Source of the DNA: Planctomycetota bacterium
GTDB taxonomy: Bacteria; Planctomycetota; JAPUJT01
NCBI GenBank assembly: GCA_027296055.1
Contig: JAPUJT010000033.1
Location: 48,121-112,120, forward strand
Length of the DNA: 64,000 nucleotides
Direction of reading: 5' to 3'
A program made the translations under genes and the position numbers. Numbering within the stretch: position 1 is the first letter of the stretch; every line of letters starts with the position of its first letter. The notes under the pieces are model-generated. The model ran no database searches, had not been told where the DNA came from, and saw only the letters and a list, made by a program, of their open reading frames with translations. Shown in pieces: positions 57,198-64,000 of this stretch.

Positions 57198-59547
57198 GAA
57201 CCAACTCTCCATCCAGGAATACTTTCTGCACACGAGCCCTCAGGTCCATCGGATCTGCAGAGAAGACCACCAGGTCGGCGTCCTTGCCCACCTCGATGCT
57301 TCCCACTCGGGAATCGATGCCCGCCATTCTCGCCGGACCCAGGGTCAGCGCGCGGAGCGCCGTCGCTTCGTCCAGGCCGTGGCGGACCGAGTACGTGGCC
57401 GAGAGCGGCAGGGCCCAGGACCCCGTCGCCGCTTCCGACTGGAACGCCAGGGGTACGCCGGATTCGGCCAGGCGGAGAGGAAGCGAGATCCATTCACCAT
57501 CCACTCGCTGAAGAGTGACCGGGCCCACCGCCACGGAGACCCCGCGTTTCCGGATCTCCTCCGTCAGGACGTGGGATCCCTCCGCGCCGATGAAGACCAG
57601 GCGGACGTCAAATTCGTCGACGAAGACTTCAAGAGCGGCGAGGATTTCCGAGGGACGAACCACTCTCACGAAGGCGGGGATCTCGCCCTTGAGGAGGCCG
57701 CGCAGCGGCTCGAGCGTCTCGTCCTCCTTCACCTCCTTGGCCTTGTCGTCGTCCTTCTTCCGAGGGGCATCGCGCTTCTCGCCGTACTCCTTGACCTTCT
57801 TGAGCAGCGACCGGATCGTCCACGGTGTTGCGGGACTCGCGCCACTCGCCAGGTTGAATCGGATCCCCGCGGGGTCAGCAATGATTCGTGATTCGAGATC
57901 GGCCCCTCCACACTTCAGGGCCACCGCTTGCCCTCCGATCGTGCCCGACCCGCCCGGTATCACGACGACGGTCGTGATACCGACAGCGAGGGCCGCATCG
58001 AACCCCGGGTCGTCGGGAACGATCGCCGCCGATGCTTTGATCTGTCCGCCAGCGGGACCGGCGAGCGGCGAGGCCGGCGGAAGCCATACGGCCTCCTCTC
58101 CGGGCAACCCGAGCCTCGACTGGAGGTCGATGAAGCCCGGAACGACGACCGAATCGGGCAGATCGATGACCTTGGCTCCGTCGGGAATCGGCACCTGCTC
58201 TCCCACGGCCCGGATCTTGCCCCCCTCCATCAGGATCGTGCCGTTCCGGATCTCACCGTGAGAAACCGTGAGGATCCGGCCCGCCTTGATGGCGGTCCAT
58301 CCCTTTCCTCCGAACTTGATGAGCCTCCGCGCTCTGGGCTTCGACTTGTAGACCACGTCTCCGCCGGCAATCACGACCTGGGGGAGCGACCGTGTCTCGA
58401 AGGGTCCGCCCGAAAGGATCACCAGATCAGCGTCTTTGCCCGCCTCGATGCTGCCGATCCGATCCTCGACGCCGAGGATCTTGGCGGGTCCGAGCGTGAT
58501 CGCGTGTAGCGCCTGCGCCGAAGTGAGGCCGGCCGCGTGGGCCCTTGCTGCCAGGACGAGAAGATCGGGAAGCTCGGCATCGGCCGGCGGAATCAGGGCT
58601 ATCGGCACCCCGGCCTTTGCGAGCACTGCCGCGGTCGCCGGGTCGGCCCGTACCGACTCCGGATCGGGCTGGGTGTATTCGGGCGGCCTCGCGCCGGGCC
58701 AGTAAGGGGACTCGATCGCCGCGCCGGAGCCGGCCTCGGCAATCATCTCGGCCAGACGAATCGCCTCGGCGCCCCCCTGGATCACGATGCGGGCGTCGTA
58801 TTCCTGCGCCAGCTCGAGCACTCTTCTGATATCCCGGGCGGCCTGACAGCGGACGAACAGGGGCGCCTTCCCGTCCCGGACGGCGGCCAGCGGACTGTCC
58901 TCTTCGGCTTCCCTCAGGGCCTTCCGGAGCAAGAAGAACGATCCGAGACGCGTCGAAGGGAGCTGGCGCTCCGCCGGTCGGATCGGGTCCGTAGGGGAAG
59001 GAGGCAGCGGAGGCTCGAACAAGGATGGGGGTGACTCCGGGGCCTCGCCGAGGTTTACCTGGATCCCGACGGTGGCGCGCAGGATTCTGTTTGCGGCATC
59101 CCCCCCGGCGAGACGCACCACGGAACCTTGGCCCGAGAGGAGTCGCCTCTTGCCAGGAGAAATGTAAGCGGCGGTGACCCCACCGGCGAGCACCGAGTCC
59201 CTCCGGGCGAAGAAATCGAACCCGTCGATCGCCTGGACGTCGGGGCTCAGCGATTCGAGGGGGTCGGCCCCCCCTTCGGCGAGCGTCGAGTAGGCGGCCA
59301 CGAGACCGGGGATCACCGTCCCCTCCGGAAAGCGTAGTTCCTTCGCCCCCGCAGGAATCTCGAGCCCCTGGCCCACCGCTCGGATCTTGCCGTCCTCGAT
59401 CAGGATCACGCCGTCCGTTATCGGATCGCCGGAGACGGTAAGGATTGTCCCGGCTACGATCGCGATGATCGGCTTCTTCGCTTCATCCTCGGCGTGGGCG
59501 AGGGTGGCCGCGATGGCGAGGACGATGCTCAGTGGAAAGGCTTTCAC
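57187..59547 (-). CDS. Secreted double amidohydrolase-like protein, catalytic residues lost
   Basis: 786 aa from GTG 59547 (MKAFPLSIVLAIAATLAHA, signal peptide); a TTG at 59565 is an alternative. Two domains (about 25-415 and 425-785). Fold markers kept: 'GVILIEDGKIRAVG', 'IGSIEAGKDADLVILSGGPF', 'GTILMEGGKIRAVG', 'VGSIEVGKDADLVVFSADPM'. Metal ligands lost in both: 'VIPGLVAAYSTLA' and 'VVPGFIDLQSRLG' replace the HxH, 'FVRCQAARD' and 'FVRVVRPSE' replace the strand-5 His, 'IPPADAE' and 'FQSEAAT' replace the Asp region. Confidence 0.85.
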   Translation of the reverse strand: MKAFPLSIVLAIAATLAHAEDEAKKPIIAIVAGTILTVSGDPITDGVILIEDGKIRAVGQGLEIPAGAKELRFPEGTVIPGLVAAYSTLAEGGADPLESLSPDVQAIDGFDFFARRDSVLAGGVTAAYISPGKRRLLSGQGSVVRLAGGDAANRILRATVGIQVNLGEAPESPPSLFEPPLPPSPTDPIRPAERQLPSTRLGSFFLLRKALREAEEDSPLAAVRDGKAPLFVRCQAARDIRRVLELAQEYDARIVIQGGAEAIRLAEMIAEAGSGAAIESPYWPGARPPEYTQPDPESVRADPATAAVLAKAGVPIALIPPADAELPDLLVLAARAHAAGLTSAQALHAITLGPAKILGVEDRIGSIEAGKDADLVILSGGPFETRSLPQVVIAGGDVVYKSKPRARRLIKFGGKGWTAIKAGRILTVSHGEIRNGTILMEGGKIRAVGEQVPIPDGAKVIDLPDSVVVPGFIDLQSRLGLPGEEAVWLPPASPLAGPAGGQIKASAAIVPDDPGFDAALAVGITTVVVIPGGSGTIGGQAVALKCGGADLESRIIADPAGIRFNLASGASPATPWTIRSLLKKVKEYGEKRDAPRKKDDDKAKEVKEDETLEPLRGLLKGEIPAFVRVVRPSEILAALEVFVDEFDVRLVFIGAEGSHVLTEEIRKRGVSVAVGPVTLQRVDGEWISLPLRLAESGVPLAFQSEAATGSWALPLSATYSVRHGLDEATALRALTLGPARMAGIDSRVGSIEVGKDADLVVFSADPMDLRARVQKVFLDGELVHED

Positions 59548-59548
59548 G

Positions 59549-60790
59549 TTATCGTACTGCCTCAAGCTTTTCGAGAGTCTTGTCCTTCGATCTTTCGTAG
59601 ACGACCTCGCCTTCGATCATCACCGTGTCCACCCAGGTTCGGATGTCGAGGGGGTCTCCCGTCAGGATCAACAGGTTGGCGTCCTTGCCCTTCTCCAGGC
59701 TGCCCACCCGATCTGCGATTCCGATGATCTGCGCGGGGGCGAGAGTGATCGCCCTCAGGGCCTCCTCCCGGGTGAGGCCGTGCCGCACAGCCTTGGCCGC
59801 CTGGAACCAGAGGAAACGGGTCCCGAGAGTCGACGACGTGCTCTGGAGCGCGAAGTTGATGCCCGCATCTCTCAGTACGGTCGGGTTGGCGTGCGGAATT
59901 TCCTCTCCCGTCTCCTGGTCGCGCTCCCAGTGGATGAGCCTCGGATCCACGATGGCGGGAAGCTTGGCCTTCGCCAGCACCTCCGCCGCCTTGTAGCCGT
60001 CCGAACCGAGAACGGGAATGATACGAATGCCGAACTCCTTGGCGAGGGCCACGGCCCGGATGACGTCGGAGGCAGTCTGGCAATAGACGAAGGCCGGAAA
60101 CCTTCCTTCCAGCAAGTCGGCCAGGGCCCTCTTCTTGTCACCGACCAGATCTCGCGCTGTCTTCCTGTCCTCCTCTTTCTTCTCGGCTTCCTGCTTCCTT
60201 GTCTCCGCAAGCTCGGTCTTCATGTCACGCAGGACCTTGCGAAGCTCGCCTATATGGGACATGCGGGAGCGCCCTCCCGTCGGCCTCAGGGAGATCTTGA
60301 GTCCCACGTCCGACTTGACCGCCATCTCTTCGACCGTCGATCCCCACGGCTTGAGAATCATCGTCTGGCCGCCGATCAGGGTGTCGTTTCCGGGCGTGAT
60401 CAGTATCGTGGTGACCCCGTCCTTGACCGCGTCCTCGAAGTAAGAACTCCGAGGGTCGATCGAATCGAACACGGAGACGAAGGGGACGTTGGGGACTCGC
60501 TCGTTGGGTCGATCCAGGCCTCGGGAGGTATGAGGCTCCACGAGACCAGGCATCACCACGCGGTCCGCAGCGTCGATGACCCGGGCATCCCAGGGGATCT
60601 CCACGTCCTTCCCTATCGCCTCGATCCTCCCGTCCTTGATCACGATCACGCCCCCGCGAATCTCATCCCCGGCGATGGGAATGATGCGACCCGCCTTGAT
60701 GGCGACGACCTCGTCGGACAGGACGGGGGCCGAGGCCAGGGCGACCAGAACGCCCGCAAGAAGCGGAAGAGATGGGCGGTTCATCGTCAC
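59549..60790 (-). CDS. Secreted amidohydrolase-like protein, most catalytic residues lost
   Basis: 413 aa. Signal peptide (LPLLAGVLVALASAPVLS). One domain; 'VMPGLVEPHTSRG' keeps one His of HxH, and 'GLKISLRP' keeps the Lys, but 'FVYCQTASD' replaces the strand-5 His, 'PVLGSDGYK' the strand-6 His and 'LQSTSST' the Asp. The end signature 'VGSLEKGKDANLLILTGDPL' is intact. A charged helix (AETRKQEAEKKEEDRKTARD) is inserted before the barrel. Ends one base before the GTG of the next gene. Confidence 0.87.
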   Translation of the reverse strand: MTMNRPSLPLLAGVLVALASAPVLSDEVVAIKAGRIIPIAGDEIRGGVIVIKDGRIEAIGKDVEIPWDARVIDAADRVVMPGLVEPHTSRGLDRPNERVPNVPFVSVFDSIDPRSSYFEDAVKDGVTTILITPGNDTLIGGQTMILKPWGSTVEEMAVKSDVGLKISLRPTGGRSRMSHIGELRKVLRDMKTELAETRKQEAEKKEEDRKTARDLVGDKKRALADLLEGRFPAFVYCQTASDVIRAVALAKEFGIRIIPVLGSDGYKAAEVLAKAKLPAIVDPRLIHWERDQETGEEIPHANPTVLRDAGINFALQSTSSTLGTRFLWFQAAKAVRHGLTREEALRAITLAPAQIIGIADRVGSLEKGKDANLLILTGDPLDIRTWVDTVMIEGEVVYERSKDKTLEKLEAVR

Positions 60791-60808
60791 GAATCCTCCT
60801 GTGCGACC

Positions 60809-62110
60809 CTAAGGCCTTCGGTTCATCGATGCGGGTTCCGGAGACGAGTCGGGATACGTCTCTCCCGCCGCCGTGGGGCCGGCGCTCGCCGACTTTGTCG
60901 TGGATAGAAATTCGACCCTACCGTCAATCATCACGAAGCTAACGCGCGAGGTCACCTGGAGAGGGTCGCCATCGAAGGCGACGAGGTCGGCGTCCTTTCC
61001 CTTCTCCAGCGTGCCTATCCGATCCGAGACTCCGAGAATCTCCGCAGCATCCGCCGTCACGGCGCGCAGGGCTGCCGTGGCGGGGAGACCATACCTGTAG
61101 GCCAGGGCCGCGGCATCCTGTGGGCCTGCCGTGCCGGGGTCGGACCATGTAGCGAGGGCGAGCCGGACGCCTGCCCGATGGAGCTGCGCGGCGGAATCGA
61201 CCGCCACGTGACCGAATTCCGCCACCAATCGATTGTGGGGATCCACCGTCACCCGGAGGATCACGGACACCTTCGCCCTGGCGATATCCGATGCGTTACG
61301 GTACGCCTCCCCCGCGTCATCGATGATGAGGATGAATCCGTAATCCGAGGCCAGCTTCAGGGCGGAGACGATATCGGAAGATCTCCGAGCCGTGAACCGC
61401 AGCGGGATCTCCCCTCTCAGGGCCTCGGCGAGACCCAGGGCGTCCTTCTCCTTGCCCGCCTCGAAGAGCGCTCGCCGGATGATCGATGTCACGCCCATCC
61501 GATTCGTCGGGCGTCGATAGTAAAAGTTGTGGGGCCTGCCGCTCCGGGGGCTGCGATTCCCCCTGGTCGGGTCCCTCCCCAGGGTCGCCTGGATCGCCAC
61601 CCGCTCTGACAGCCAACGATTCTCGCCGGATGTCTTGCATACCGCCCCTGCACCGGAGATGACATTGCGCGTTCCCGGGGTAACGTACGCGGCGGTCACG
61701 CCGGCGCGGAGCGCACGCTGGAAGCCCGGGTGACTCAGATCGATCGAGTCGGCAGCCCTCACGTCCGGGGTGACCTCCTTGTATTCCTCGTTCTCGCCGC
61801 CGGTCATGCCGTATGTCGCGCGGGCGTCGATCAGGCCCGGCGTGAGGATCGCCTCGCCGAGATCGATCACCGTCGCCCCCTCCGGGATCGGGAGTCCCAC
61901 CCCGACCGCCTCGATCTTGTCGCCGCGGATCACGACCATGCCGTTCTCGATCGGCGGCCCCGAGATGGGGAAGACCTGAGCAGCCTTGATCACCTGCACC
62001 GTTTCTTCCGACGAGGCCCGCGGAAGCGTCCCGACCCCCCCGAGGCCGATGAAGATCACCAGGGCCAGGGAGGCGACCCCCAGATCGCGGATGGCCTTGG
62101 TTCGCCTCAT
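60809..62110 (-). CDS. Secreted amidohydrolase-like protein, catalytic residues lost
   Basis: 433 aa. Signal/anchor near the N terminus (GVASLALVIFIGLGGVGTLPRAS). Fold markers: 'GMVVIRGDKIEAVG', 'ILTPGLIDARATYGMTG' (HxH gone), 'FTARRSSDI', 'IIDDAGEAY', 'LATWSDPG' (metal residues gone), and 'IGTLEKGKDADLVAFDGDPL'. Overlaps the upstream gene by 4 bases and is 18 bases from the next. Confidence 0.86.
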   Translation of the reverse strand: MRRTKAIRDLGVASLALVIFIGLGGVGTLPRASSEETVQVIKAAQVFPISGPPIENGMVVIRGDKIEAVGVGLPIPEGATVIDLGEAILTPGLIDARATYGMTGGENEEYKEVTPDVRAADSIDLSHPGFQRALRAGVTAAYVTPGTRNVISGAGAVCKTSGENRWLSERVAIQATLGRDPTRGNRSPRSGRPHNFYYRRPTNRMGVTSIIRRALFEAGKEKDALGLAEALRGEIPLRFTARRSSDIVSALKLASDYGFILIIDDAGEAYRNASDIARAKVSVILRVTVDPHNRLVAEFGHVAVDSAAQLHRAGVRLALATWSDPGTAGPQDAAALAYRYGLPATAALRAVTADAAEILGVSDRIGTLEKGKDADLVAFDGDPLQVTSRVSFVMIDGRVEFLSTTKSASAGPTAAGETYPDSSPEPASMNRRP

Positions 62111-63279
62111 GGCTTCTCCTTCGCCTTCTTCCGCCTGTAGACGCTCTCTCCGTCGAGGAACACCTCTTCGACGCGACTGGAGAGATCCAGCGGATCGCCG
62201 TCCATGATGAGAAGGTCAGCCGACTTGCCCGCCTCCAGGCTTCCCAGCTGATTCGAAACGCCCGCCAGCTCGGCGGCGTTGATCGTCAGCGCCTGCAGGG
62301 CGGCCCTCCGGCTCATTCCATGGCGCACGGCGAGCGCCGCCGTGACGAGGAGCGAATCCCGCGTGCCGATCGGGGCGTCGGAGCCGAAGGCGAGCTTCAC
62401 TCCCTTGCCTTCGAGAGCGCCCGCCGTCTCCAGGAGCTCTCGGGGATCGGTCAGCTGTAGGGGTCCGATCACACAGGCCACTCCGCTCTTCAGGATCTCT
62501 TCCGCAAGGTCTCTTCCCCAGGACGCGTGCACCAGGGCCCCCCGTAGGCGGAACTCCTTGATCACACGGAGAGCCGTGGCAATCTCGCCACGGCTGGTCG
62601 CGTCGACGAAGACCGGCCAACGCCCCGCCAGGGCTTCTCCCAGCTCGTCGGACCGCTCGTTCGAGGCTGCCTTCTCGCGGAAGAGAGCCACGGCGCCGGC
62701 CCGGGAAGTTGGTCTTCGATCGCGCCGGAGGGATCCGGAGGAGAAGGAGAGCTTCAGCCCGGCCTCGTCGGTGAGCACTCGCGCACCGCCGTCTCCGCTG
62801 GACGGCTTGATCACGGCGCAGACGCCGGCGATCGTGTTGTCCCCTCTCGGGGCCAGAAGGTGGCAGGTGATTCCGTCCCGTAGGGCGGCTTCGAGAGAAG
62901 GATGATAGGGATCCAGGGCGTCCGCGGCGCGCACTCCCGGTGTCGTTGCGGTCACCGTCTCGGCGAGATCAAGATAGCCGCCGATATGGGAGTGCCCGTC
63001 AACGAGACCCGGCATGATCACGCTCTTCCCCAGATTCCGGATCTCGACTCCGTCGGGAAGATCGAGCTTCTCTCCGATGGCTCGGATCTTTCCGTTCTCG
63101 ATCCAGATCATTCCATTCTCGATCGGCTCTCCCGAAACCGGAAAGATCCGGGCCGCCTGCAGACAGAAGGCGGCGGCGTCCATGGACACCGGTGGCTCGT
63201 CTGCCGCTCCCGGGTGGATGGTGGCAACGGCCAGCGCCAGCCCCGAGATCGCCGTGAGGATGATCGACTGACGTCTCAC
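62107..63279 (-). CDS. Secreted amidohydrolase-like protein, partial metal set
   Basis: 390 aa. Signal peptide (ILTAISGLALAVATIHPGAA). Keeps HSH in 'VIMPGLVDGHSHIG' (96-98), Lys in 'GLKLSFSS' (176), His in 'GALVHASWG' (251) and Asp in 'LAFGSDAPIG' (301), but the strand-5 His is Asp226 (VFVDATS). So it is the second most complete domain of the array and might still bind one metal. 'LGSLEAGKSADLLIMDGDPL' marks the end. It starts 1 base before the partial gene stop. Confidence 0.87.
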   Translation of the reverse strand: MRRQSIILTAISGLALAVATIHPGAADEPPVSMDAAAFCLQAARIFPVSGEPIENGMIWIENGKIRAIGEKLDLPDGVEIRNLGKSVIMPGLVDGHSHIGGYLDLAETVTATTPGVRAADALDPYHPSLEAALRDGITCHLLAPRGDNTIAGVCAVIKPSSGDGGARVLTDEAGLKLSFSSGSLRRDRRPTSRAGAVALFREKAASNERSDELGEALAGRWPVFVDATSRGEIATALRVIKEFRLRGALVHASWGRDLAEEILKSGVACVIGPLQLTDPRELLETAGALEGKGVKLAFGSDAPIGTRDSLLVTAALAVRHGMSRRAALQALTINAAELAGVSNQLGSLEAGKSADLLIMDGDPLDLSSRVEEVFLDGESVYRRKKAKEKP

Positions 63280-63280
63280 G

Positions 63281-64000
63281 TCAAAAATCCCTCCTGCGGG
63301 GTGCGGGGGCGGTCACGCGGATTACCTTCTCCCCGCGGATCACATGGGTGACTCTCGACAGGCTCTTCAGGGGATCTCCGTCCAGGATCACGAGGTCGGC
63401 ATCCTTCCCCTCGGTGATGCTCCCGATGCGGTCCGAGACGCCCAGAATTTCCGCCGGTACGATCGTGATCGCTTTCAGGGCCGCCTCGCGATCCATGCCA
63501 TGACGGACCGCCAGGCAGGCCTGGTACCTGAGGTACCTGGAGCCGAGAGCCCCTCCTCCCCCGCTGCCGATCGCCACCTTGATCCCCGATGCTGTGAGCA
63601 GCCCTGCCTTCTCGGCCTTCGACCGGGCGGCGTCCACGCCCTGCAGCGGTGAGGTCACGATCGGTCCCACGATCACGGAGATCTCGGACTCGACGAGGGA
63701 AGCGGCGAGAGTCATCGCATCCGCCCCTCCCTCCAGGACCCAGTTCAGGTCGAATTCGTCGGCGAGGTGGAGGGCGTTGCGAATCGAGTCGTGCCACTCC
63801 GTCTGCAGGCGGACGGGAATCTCTCCCGCCAGGGCGCGCACCAAGACCTCCTGATCCGGCTTCTTGGAGGGCTTCCTGGGCTTCTTGGGCTTCTTGGGGG
63901 GGGCCGGCTTCTTTTCCTTGGACTTTCCAGCCTTGTCCTTCTTGTCATCCGGCTTCTTCTTTTCGACCTTCTTCCTCGCTTCCTCCTTCTTGTCGAACTC
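63281..64000 (-). CDS. Amidohydrolase-like protein, C-terminal part (runs off the window)
   Basis: Open to the right edge; 239 visible residues. A Lys/Pro-rich stretch (about the first 50 visible residues, AAG/CCC-rich, KKPKK-like) precedes a degenerate barrel: 'VRLQTEWHDSI' where a HAH-type motif is expected, 'VLEGGADAM' and 'IGSGGGG' for the strand-6 and strand-8 sites. End signature 'IGSITEGKDADLVILDGDPL' is intact. Same insertion position of the basic linker as in the 887-aa protein, so probably a close relative. First known gene of this array; upstream extent unknown. Confidence 0.85.
   Translation of the reverse strand, partial: EFDKKEEARKKVEKKKPDDKKDKAGKSKEKKPAPPKKPKKPRKPSKKPDQEVLVRALAGEIPVRLQTEWHDSIRNALHLADEFDLNWVLEGGADAMTLAASLVESEISVIVGPIVTSPLQGVDAARSKAEKAGLLTASGIKVAIGSGGGGALGSRYLRYQACLAVRHGMDREAALKAITIVPAEILGVSDRIGSITEGKDADLVILDGDPLKSLSRVTHVIRGEKVIRVTAPAPRRRDF

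Noticed and set aside
59387..60907. 506-residue open frame on + strand opposite the amidohydrolase genes
   Set aside because: Antisense frame over genes with signal peptides and family motifs; no plausible product.

Overview
The window is a GC-rich, densely coding stretch of a chromosome. The envelope is of Gram-negative type: there are many lipobox and Sec signal peptides, O-antigen style glycan genes, PilZ proteins, a MoxR/DUF58/VWA locus and a very large periplasmic TPR protein. I cannot place the organism from sequence alone. The mix of Bat-type genes, SBBP propeller, GT105-like O-mannosyltransferase and arrays of COG1228-type amidohydrolases fits Planctomycetota, Acidobacteriota or an uncultured phylum near them, but this is inference. 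I saw no rRNA, tRNA or CRISPR array.

Layout. 1-4.9 kb (+): the end of a CBM9-like protein, then a sugar nucleotidyltransferase, a WecE-type aminotransferase, a GT2 glycosyltransferase, a hexapeptide acyltransferase and a small membrane protein, which together look like surface-glycan synthesis. 4.9-8.4 kb (-): carbamate kinase, a PTS EIIA/PtsN-like protein and a TMTC/GT105-like membrane protein. 8.45-12.3 kb: a bEBP-like AAA+ regulator with an altered GAFTGA loop, a methyltransferase, a GT4 glycosyltransferase and a small membrane protein. 12.3-12.64 kb is an AT-rich gap with a strong hairpin terminator and a possible small RNA. 12.6-17.5 kb (-): a tightly overlapped housekeeping operon der-ruvC-purC-lipoprotein-purE-mtnA. 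17.6-20.1 kb (-): PIG-L deacetylase, WbqC-like protein and a protein with a GspE/MshE N-terminal domain. 20.5-28 kb: SBBP propeller lipoprotein, two PilZ proteins, an adenylate cyclase and a GAF protein, mixed with decayed cheB, receiver and PilZ fragments.

28.2-44.8 kb (-) is one six-gene operon: a TPR protein of about 2,912 residues, a coiled-coil membrane protein, MoxR ATPase, DUF58, a BatA-like VWA protein and a double-VWA protein. This is the aerotolerance/MoxR architecture with an exceptionally large TPR partner. 45.1-46.4 kb (-) holds three small exported proteins. 46.7-48.1 kb (+) is a less GC-rich island with a winged-helix protein and an IS1-type transposase. 48.2-53.1 kb is a second glycan locus (GT4, GT2, O-antigen ligase/polymerase-like, WecA/MraY-like).

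53.2-64 kb (-) is the most unusual part: seven consecutive, coupled genes encoding nine secreted amidohydrolase-like domains. Only one domain keeps the full metal-binding set and one more keeps most of it. The rest keep the fold signatures but have lost the catalytic histidines and aspartate. This array of one active and many inactive enzyme-like proteins runs off the right edge and is the best candidate here for an undescribed system. A 16-bp perfect palindrome at 1801-1853 recurs with wobble-preserving changes at 53081-53137, so the two glycan loci share a structured intergenic element.
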